Part shown: positions 56,404-64,000 of the stretch, piece by piece | How the letters are laid out: each line of letters starts with the position of its first letter | How positions within the stretch are numbered: position 1 is the first letter of the stretch | DNA from: Chalara sp. BL73 | Taxonomy: Eukaryota; Ascomycota; Leotiomycetes; Helotiales | DNA length: 64,000 nt | Reading direction: 5' to 3' | NCBI GenBank assembly: GCA_918026815.1 | Contig: CAKJVC010000010.1 | Location: 1,366,501-1,430,500, forward strand | Translations under genes and position numbers: made by a program | The notes under the pieces: model-generated | The model's database searches: none | What the model was told of the DNA's origin: nothing | Seen by the model: only the letters and a program-made list of their open reading frames with translations

Positions 56404-58805
56404 TCAGTTCTCCGAAGGCGGCTGCGGCCAAGTATCCAGAATTTTCTTCCCTCCAGTCAAAGTAAATCCAGTGGTGTGGCTCGTCGGTACATCGAGGAGT
56501 AGCTTGTACTCTCCAGGGTATACAACTGTATTGCCTTGATCGTCAACCCGGGCCAAGCTGCCTAGAGTCAATTCAACCTCTGACGTACGCTTCTCCTTGG
56601 GCCTTACTCCTTGGAGTCGGGTGTATCCCACGAGCTCTTTGATCGGGTGCTGGCCTCGAGGCCCATTTTTATGGGTGAGGAAAATCAGAGCCACGAAATC
56701 AGAAGCCGTTTTACCGACATTCTCCACCGAGATGCCAACCGTAGGCCCTGCGCAAAGATCAAGATGTTTCTCGACACAGTGCTCCAATATCGTTTCGATG
56801 TGGTATGAATGGAGCCTTGGGTTGCCGTCGAACCGCGCCGAGAATTTCGTGTAGTGCAACCCAAAGCCAAACGGCTGCACCGCATCGTTGTAAAACTTGT
56901 AAGTGCGGCCCGGATTCGTTCGGCTAGGCCGCAAACTCATGTCTGTCATCGGTACTTGATCGACGTAGTTGGCGGGATACTGTGTGATCGGCAGACGTCC
57001 AGCAGGGGACACAGCACCAGTAAGGATATCAAAGACTGCAGAACCTCCCTCCTGTCCGGGGTAACCTGCCCAGAGGATTGCATTTACTTGCTTGTTCCTT
57101 AACAAGGGGGCATCGTCAAGACTTGTTCCGTGCCGGATCACGATTAGAGGCTTGCCTAGGGAGCTAAGCTGTTGTATGATGGCGAGCTGTGACCGTGGCC
57201 ATCCGATTTCATGTCTGTCCATATCCTCTGCCTCGACCGAAATGTCGATGCCTCCGAAGTACAGTATAATATCAGAGTTCCTTGCCGCCTCTAAAGCGAT
57301 TTCAGACCACTTTCCCGTAGGTTCATCTTCAGTGATGGGGCCCGGCGCGTAATTAATATATAGCCCCAGTTGCTGGGCCGCATCAAGTGGGCTCCGATAG
57401 TATGGAGGAGTCCCATGATAATTTCCTAGCATTTGTACTGTCGCATTGGCCCACATTCCAACCATCGCTACCTTCGAAATCTTTCTGGTCTCGAGTGGAA
57501 GAGCCCCATCGTTCTTTAACAGGACCAATCCATTCGCAGCAGTTGAACGAGCAAGATGTTGAGCTGCAGGGGTATTGACATCTTTCCATGACAACTGCCG
57601 ATAAGCGGTGGTATTAGCGCGGGGATCGAAGTACCCTGCCCTTACCAGTCCATGATACTGTCTCTGGAGTGCCTTATTCAGAGCTTCCTCTTTCAAAAGT
57701 CCCTGGTTATAAGCGCCTATAACATCAGTAGTTCGCTCTCTAGTTTCACATACCACATCAGTCCCGCCATTGAAGGTGATGGCAGCCGCTTGTGCGGCTG
57801 TCTCGACATAGTGGTGGTTGGTGAACATCTTTTCCGTGGCATTGCAGTCGCCAGCTACTAATTGATTATCGTTGGTCCAGCCCCAGTGCTCGCGTAGGAT
57901 GGTATCTAGTAAGTAAGTGTCTGCGCAGGCAGGGATACCATTCACCCTGTTATATGAACACATAACAGAGCCCACACGGGAGTCACGAGCACACTGTTGG
58001 AATGGCGGGAGATGGTGTTCGACAAGTTCCTGTGTAGAGATCTTGGCGTCAAACCCGTATCGGGTTATGTTATTCCAGCGCTCTAAGTCGTAACCTGCCA
58101 TATGTTTACATGTTGCGATAGTCTTCCGGATGGGCGGGTCCAGGCCGCCTTCAAGACCAAGCAGCATACGCTTCGTATATTGTTTTATTCGGAAAGGATC
58201 CTCGCCAGGTGTCTCGAGCGCTCTCCCCCATCGAGGATCCCTGACGGGGTTTAGATGTGGTGTCCAAACGTTCAAGCCAGCCTTGCCTGCGTTGGTAAAA
58301 GCACGGAACTCGTTGCTGATGAGCGTAGCTATACGCTCAACTGAGTCATCATCAAACGCTGCAGCGAGAACAATTGGACACGCAAACTGGGTTGCGGAGG
58401 AGAAGTTGCCCAAGGACTCAAATCTAACGCCGCGGGATTTTGCAACACCATGAAGTGCTTCATTCCACCACTCATACGACGGTAATCCGAGGCGAGCCGA
58501 ACCTGGCGCTTTACTGCCACTTGTTATCGTGTATCGTCTCGATATTTTGAGCAAATGTCTTACTTGACCATATTAACAAGCTTTTCGGAAATATTCATTG
58601 CCCCGACCAGGGCCGCAGCGCGCTCTTGTGGCGATGCATCGGGATTGCAGACGAGATTGGATGCCAGTGGCCCGTCGATACAGTCTGGGAATTGCAATGT
58701 GCCTGAACTTGGGGAGGTCAAGAGCCAGAGGATGGCACATAATTTCAATATAAAAGGTTTGTTTCTAAATGAACTAAACCACTTTTTGTAGAACATCTCA
58801 GTCAT
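56404..58805 (-). CDS. GH3 beta-xylosidase-like glycosidase, 2 exons, 783 residues
   Basis: Probable exo-1,4-beta-xylosidase (BxlB type), secreted. Exon 1 is 58805..58564; the intron 58563..58514 has donor GTAAGA and acceptor GGCAG; exon 2 is 58513..56404. A hydrophobic N-terminal segment (ILKLCAILWLL) can act as signal peptide; the start may be at the second Met (58796). Domain order is the GH3 N-terminal barrel (LGLPSYEWWNEALHG, NVWTPHLNPVRDPRWGRALE, TCKHMAGYDLE, MCSYNRVNGIPAC, and VAGDCNAT around residue 302 with the nucleophile-type Asp). The GH3 C-domain follows (LVLLKNDGALPL, WAGYPGQEGG, PAGRLPITQYP) and a fibronectin-like end (PFGFGLHYTKF). Many relatives read SDCDAV where this has AGDCNA. 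Arabinofuranosidase activity is possible. Confidence 0.88.
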
Positions 58806-59864
58806 TTCAACCTAGCGTCATGTAAGAGGGTACAAGGAAGTAATTCATCACTTTTTTTCAATACGGCCGGCGATCACTCCTTCTATGGCCACTTCTAACT
58901 GTCGGGAGTAATTTCTCAAATACAACCATTGCCAAGAAGAAACATCATTCCTACCTTGGTAACTTTATTGGTGGGAAATATATACATGGTTGAATAATGT
59001 AAGGAGGGGAGAGAAGATGGAAATTAAGCTCAAAACATCTTGACAGCATATTTAGGCTAACGAGCCTGCACCCATACGCCTGTGCCTTTCAGGGCTAAAT
59101 TCACTATTTTGACGCCTAAAGCTCCTCTCTTCCCCACCAATAAATCGTGACTTCTACCCTACTAATTCGCAACTAGGACTACGGAAGAGGCTGTAACATA
59201 CCTATAAAACAAAAGGAAGCTATTAGAGACTGATATGGCAAGTCAGTTGCGCAGTTAGAAGAGCGCTATAAACTTAGAGAGTCGATAATCTGACGAGTTC
59301 TCAACTAAGAGGCGCCGGAACGTGCGCGCCTTATACGCAAAGATCGAAAATAACTCGTTGTTCCTCGTTTAAGTAGGTCTAGGGGTCAATTATCTCTTTA
59401 GTTACCATTTCGGCAGTAAATCTTACCGGACAGAGATTAGGGCCAACCAAACTTCTCAATGTGGAGGTATATCTAACTCAGCATTACAAAGACCCGTGCA
59501 CAGGCTGGTTTGACATTGTGAGCCAGTTAGTGGGGACCTGGACTGTATTTAGCGAAGTTGCTATTCTGTCCGCCGGCGCTGTCAAGGTCTATAGGCGCGG
59601 ACAAGGCTTTCGGGTTAAGTACAAATCCAGGATTGACACTTGGGAATGCCAAGAAGTATAGATGGAAACAGGGATCTTGTATGAGGTAATGCCCCTGTCG
59701 AAATGCAACCCAGGCGACCTTTAATATGTAGCTAGCTATAGCGATAGTATATAGCAATATGGACCCCCAACCCTAAGTACTGATCGTTGACAGTCCCATT
59801 AATAACATCTATGCTCTGACCTATTTCTAGGTGCCTGTTTAACGTTCTCGTTAATCTCGACAAT
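58806..59864. other. Intergenic between GH3 and sugar transporter
   Basis: 1.06 kb with no gene. The left part should contain the GH3 promoter. The rest is AT-rich with scattered short frames. Confidence 0.45.
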
Positions 59865-61848
59865 CTACTGAACTTGCTTTCCCTCGTGCTCTTCTATCAT
59901 GTTAGCTCCCATATCAACGTGGTTCGCACCACCGAATAAGGTATCCATAGTCTCAAGGGTCTTGCCCTTGGTTTCCGGAACCCAGAAGTAGATGAACACG
60001 ACGAGGAGAACGTTAATTCCGGCGAACATGTACATCGCATAACTAACAAACAATTCAGCATGAACCTTTCGCAAGAAATGTAAATGAAGGAGTCTTGAGG
60101 AGCTTACAAGCCTTTCTTCGCTAAAAACAAAGGGAAGATTTGTTCTAGACAATCTGTTAGTTGCGGGCTAAATCTGGTCTTCTACCAAGTAAGGTTTACG
60201 TAGTATTGCATTAGCCACGTTCTGTGACTGGGCAGCCATTGCCACAGCTTGTGCTCGAACATTCATAGAAAAGATTTCGGAAGTCCAGATCCAAACTGTG
60301 GCACCCCATGACGGTTTAACTGCAATCTGTTAGTGATGTCGAACAGTATGCGGAAGGAGTAGCGAACAGAAGAAAGCGAACAAGAACATCAAAAGTACGG
60401 TAGCAATTCCAACAGATCTGCTTTTGGCCCCGCCTTCAAAATTTGGTGTTTCAGTCACAACAGCCGCAACTGTGAGCATACAAGCTGCCATTCCCACTGC
60501 TCCCACAAGGAGAAGAAAACGTCTCCCAAAGCGATCGACAGTCCAAGTAGCGTTGAGGGTGAAGAGAATCCCGAAAGTTCCGTTGAGAGCGTTGATAAGT
60601 TGAACGGTTGAGTTGCTGGTGAACACTTTCTTATAGATGATGGTTGAATAGTTGTTCAACGAGCCTTGGCCAGTCAACTGTTGGCCCACGTTCATTATAA
60701 GGGCAAGCACTAAAACAGCGATTAATATGTTCTTCTAAAAGTAGAATTAGAGCCTCGTACTGAATCTATGACGAACGGTCTTGTCTGTCCAAAGCGGCTT
60801 GTAGCTACCGGAGATGGCTTCGTGCTCGAATGCTATTGCTTGACGCATCTCTTGGATCTCGAGTTCCAGCAGATCAGAGCCCTCACGAACTCTTCGAAGA
60901 GCATTAACAGCGTCTTCAGTTCTGTCTTTCTGGATGTACCTAGAATTTGCAGATTAGTAGGGTTCGAAATACTGTTGCAGCAAGGTTCGAGGGTAAAGTC
61001 GACTTACCATCTTGGAGATTCTGGACATGCCCAAATATTTGCCACGATAAATACCGGTGCTATCAACTGGCACAACATCACTGTCTTCCAATCCCAGTTA
61101 CCCAAGCCGCCTGTATTCTTAGTACATGCGTAATTGATCTATTACTAAAAGTTAGCTTTGGGATATCCTGCCAGACTTAGGCAAAGGAGGAACTTACCCA
61201 ATACGCCATAAAAGTCCCAACACTGAAGAACATCTGCCAGAAACTCATGATTTTCCCACGTTTACTTGATGGTGCAAGCTCGCTGATATAAACAGGGCCA
61301 GCAGGCAAAGCGATTCCCTGACCAATGCCAACAAGAGCGCGCCCTCCAATGTAGCCGCCAATGTTGCGGGGTGTGAAAGTGGAGATAAAAGTCGCGATAA
61401 TGACAATAAAACAGCCGCTGATAATTGCAACCTTGCGGCCCCACATATTGGAGATTGGGGCAGAAAAGAAGACTCCTTTGAATGGATACATGAATCAGTG
61501 AAATTCAAGTACGAAAACTAAGGTGCTATTTCTCAAGTTCAAAAAGTCGTGCTCTTACCTGATACAACCCCTCCAACGGTGTAAGCTGTGTTTATGGAGC
61601 CAATAACATTTGGATCCTGAAAATTCGTTAGCTACGTTCAATTGACTTAATTTGACTGAAAAGGAAGGCGAGAGGCCAATGAATATTGGATCACTTACTG
61701 GTACTGGAAGTAGATGAAAGTACTCCTTCCAATTTTCGGAGCCTTGAACCGCATTGAACGTAGATGAGTCGTATCCATAGAGGATCATAGTGGCCGATGC
61801 AACTATACAAACGTACCAGAGGTATACATTCTGACTGATTATACCCAT
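59865..61848 (-). CDS. MFS sugar transporter, 9 exons, 490 residues
   Basis: Plasma-membrane sugar porter of the major facilitator superfamily. Exons: 61848-61699, 61616-61559, 61475-61198, 61138-61008, 60939-60761, 60709-60368, 60319-60200, 60144-60108, 60042-59865, total 491 codons. Start chosen at MGIISQNVYLWYVCIVASA because upstream residues are not protein-like. Sugar-porter signatures: ATMILYGYDSSTFNAVQGS, GGRALVGIGQGIALPAG, CPESPRW at the exon 4/5 join, NVGQQLTGQGSLN, WTVDRFGRR, WGATVWIWTSEIFSMNVRAQ and FWVPETKGKTLE. All splices keep frame, including a 37-nt exon. It lies beside GH3 and pectinase genes, suggesting uptake of the released sugars. Confidence 0.88.
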
Positions 61849-62178
61849 GGTGGTAATGTGAGCTCGGAGTCGGGAATCACTGAATTTTTGGAAGACCAAT
61901 TGATAGACCAACTGTAAAACAAAACCTCAGGCTCAACTGGATTTTAGTGAACAAAGTTTATACTTCTATACTCTTTAAGCCTCCACCTTATCCCCCAAGC
62001 CGTCTTTACATAGATCAAATGTGCTTTCATTGGCGGAATAGATGTTTTAGTTATGGCGCCAAGTAGTAGCAAATCCTACTAGGTATGCAATACCGAGAAG
62101 CGAAGGCGGGGCAAATATCGGACTAGTTCTTACCGAAACTTAGTAAGTGTGTAATATCGTCTACTAGCGGGTGCCGTA
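61849..62178. other. Promoter-side region of the sugar transporter
   Basis: 330 bp up to the TA target dinucleotide of the mariner element; no gene. Confidence 0.5.
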
Positions 62179-62261
62179 ATTCATGTCCGGCTTGGCACCA
62201 CCCCAACTTACCTGTGTTTACCTGTCAACGGGCTAAGTCAACCACTTCAATTCCTACCACA

Positions 62262-63768
62262 ATTATGACCTCTACGACTAATACAAACCGCAAAACGACT
62301 CCCGATCAGCCTATCATGCCCTACGAATTAAATACTATTAAAAGGATTAACTTCTTTGGAGATTACGACCACGATTGCAAAGCTAATTTATGGAGGACAT
62401 CTGGGCTCCCTATTATATTACTGACCGAACAGGACGAGGATGGCTTGCGCAACGCCGAGAACAGGGCACTCTAGCTTATAGAAGTTAGAGAAAGAAGTCT
62501 ACAGCGCTCGGAAATAAGTTATAAGTGTCTCCTTCTACCTGCAAATGGCTTGCGAGCAACGAGAATCCCGACCGGAAGTAATATTGTTGAACAGGTTAGG
62601 TCTAAGGACCATGCCTAAAGTCTATTGTAGGCACCTGTAGGCACTTGTAGGCACCGGTAGGCATCAGTGTGTTGACATGTGGGTATCACGCCTATAAGTA
62701 GAAGGATTCTCTCCTGTAGTTTGAGTTCTACAACCTTTAGCAATTGATACTCGTTTGCTCTATACTCTCTGAAGGCCACGTGACTTTTTCTCTATTTTGA
62801 ACAAATATTACGATGCAATGATCAAGAAGTACGACATACCGGTCAAACGACGTCAACTAGGCCGCTTTTCACAAAAGCACACTTGCAACGCAAAGAAATA
62901 TAAGCATGCATATGTAGGAAAGGCTATATCAAAGGCAATTTTAAGCAAACGAGTCACATACGGCAAGAACGCGGAAGGAAAGTACGTTGCTACGTATTGG
63001 GTGCGCATTTTCTTTACGGAAGAATGCCAATACGATCCAGCTTCTCAGCGGCACGGAGAGATTCTACGAGAGGAAGTAACTCGATATAATCCGGAAATAT
63101 AGCGTAGATATCTGAGTTGGAAGGTTGTATGTGAATTGGTACTTCAAATGCCCTTTGGTCTTCTATAATGACGAAGAAGATTACACTTATCCCGCCGCCG
63201 GCACCTCCGAGACTACGCCGTGGACCTACTACTACTGAATCCGGGGAAGAATATCAAGTACGGTTAGCTGAATGGGAAGCGTCGAAACTGCGGAAAGAGG
63301 AAAGAGGAAGTGATTGCTGGCAATCACCTGACACAAAAGTACTATGCCAAAAATCTATTGCCAGAATATATCAAAGCTATCAAAACTGCTTGTATATGGG
63401 ATACAGATCTCTGGCTATTCCTAGAAGACGGTGGCCCTTCGCACGGTGTTACAGGCTGAAAAGACCTCAAGACAGGAAAGCAAATACTGAGCTTGTGTAC
63501 TATATTAAAGGAGCAAAATTAGGTTAAAAGCTAAGTATACCCTCCTTAAAGCCCTGATTTGAGCCCTATGGAGGCTTGCTGGAATATATTAAAGCAAAGA
63601 GTCAGATCAAGAATGTGGAATACTAAAGAGGAGCTAGAATAAATCTTGAATGTTGAATAGGAGAGAATTACTATGTCAGAGATCCGAGACCGCATTCTAG
63701 AAATGCCTACAAGTCGCCGAAAGATAGTAGAAACAGGATGGAAACCTATCGATACGGCATTATGGTAG
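62262..63768 (+). pseudogene. Tc1/mariner transposase, multiply interrupted
   Basis: Pieces in order: an N-terminal stretch beginning MTSTTNTNRKTTPDQPIMP; then, after the nested LTR, FFTEECQYDPASQRHGEILR (first catalytic block, with Glu where DDE transposases have Asp), LIPPPAPPRLRRGP, LWLFLEDGGPSHG (second catalytic Asp), SPMEACWNILKQRVRSRMWN (third acidic position) and ITMSEIRDRILEMPTSRRKI with the end VETGWKPIDTALW. Several TGA/TAG/TAA codons and frame changes separate them. Not functional; any mobility would need a transposase from elsewhere. Confidence 0.85.
62585..62803 (+). mobile_element. Solo LTR, family B, copy 2, nested in mariner, TSD AATAT
   Basis: 219 bp, TGTTGAACAGG to TTTTGAACA, flanked by AATAT on both sides (62580-62584 and 62804-62808). 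It carries the GTAGGCACCT-type decamer array and TATAAGTAGAAGG. Same length as the copy at 36341 and about 95 percent alike by eye. Confidence 0.92.
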
Positions 63769-64000
63769 TGTAGAATAGTAACTGTATCATAGATGGGTTG
63801 GTTGTATTAGTCATTTTGAGTGATTTTGGGGTGGTGCCAAGCCGGACATGAAATACCACACCACCCACTGGTGCTCGGTTAAACAAATTATTGGTCACCT
63901 CACCAAGAGCTAAGCAGCGGGGAACGTTTGTCAAATCGACGGCTAGAAACGATTCGTGCTGCATGCATATACCCCCAAAATATCCTTACAAGCGTCTGGT

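Larger units (their letters stand above)
62179..63853 (+). mobile_element. Tc1/mariner element with 26-bp TIRs and TA target sites
   Basis: Left end ATTCATGTCCGGCTTGGCACC... (62179-62204) and right end (63828-63853) are inverted copies over 26 bp with one mismatch at the outermost base, each bordered by TA (62177-62178, 63854-63855). The internal transposase is dead. A family-B LTR is inserted at 62585. Without that insertion and one target copy the element is about 1.45 kb. Confidence 0.88.

Noticed and set aside
60160..60370. Apparent frameshift and truncated end of the sugar transporter
   Set aside because: Two introns and a 37-nt exon account for it; the total length is a whole number of codons and PETKGKT is reached in frame.
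1..64000. CRISPR array, bacterial operons, ribosomal RNA genes
   Set aside because: Intron structure and gene families are fungal; no regularly spaced direct repeats or rRNA sequence seen.

Overview
The window is nuclear DNA of a filamentous ascomycete. Introns are short (about 45-100 bp), with GT/GC...AG borders and CTAAC-like branch points. HET-domain genes are abundant, solo LTRs and decayed transposons are common, and several families are typical of fungi (fungal-type pectin methylesterase, PL1 pectate lyase, Delta-12 desaturase, PHO4 permease, PF08550 protein). The mix of heterokaryon-incompatibility genes and plant cell wall enzymes suggests a plant-associated Leotiomycete or relative. 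That placement is inference; no marker gene is present.

Left part (1-24 kb): a partial P450, a small membrane protein, then an island of incompatibility/NLR-type genes. The island holds a WD40 relic (3.2-3.4 kb), an intact HET gene (4.1-5.9 kb), two fused tandem HET units of which the second is broken (7.8-9.9 kb), and a 1088-residue intronless protein at 12.5-15.8 kb. That protein reads PITH - TPR array - HET - unknown C-terminus. PITH is the proteasome-binding domain of TXNL1/PITHD1, and I know of no described fusion of it to a HET domain, so this is the main candidate for something new. A decayed phosphotransferase and an 812-residue orphan follow.

Middle part (24-50 kb): repeat-rich accessory DNA around single metabolic genes. 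These are a 13-exon amino acid permease (26.6-29.1 kb), a tiny two-exon secreted protein (30.2-30.6 kb), a truncated PF08550 protein, a Delta-12 desaturase, a PHO4 phosphate permease with 8 exons, a frameshifted NAD(P)-reductase, a DJ-1/PfpI pseudogene and a 253-residue secreted protein. Three solo-LTR families (called A, B and C here), LINE, MULE-like and Tc1/mariner relics lie between them.

Right part (51-62 kb): a carbohydrate block. A pectin methylesterase and a PL1 pectate lyase stand head to head, followed by a GH3 beta-xylosidase-like enzyme and a sugar transporter. Together they could demethylate and cleave pectin, release pentoses and import sugars. The window ends in a dead Tc1/mariner element with 26-bp inverted repeats, into which an LTR-B element inserted, leaving a perfect 5-bp target duplication.

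Exon structures were worked out by hand from reading frame and splice consensus; every multi-exon model reported as intact sums to a whole number of codons. Family names rest on motif recognition, not on database searches.
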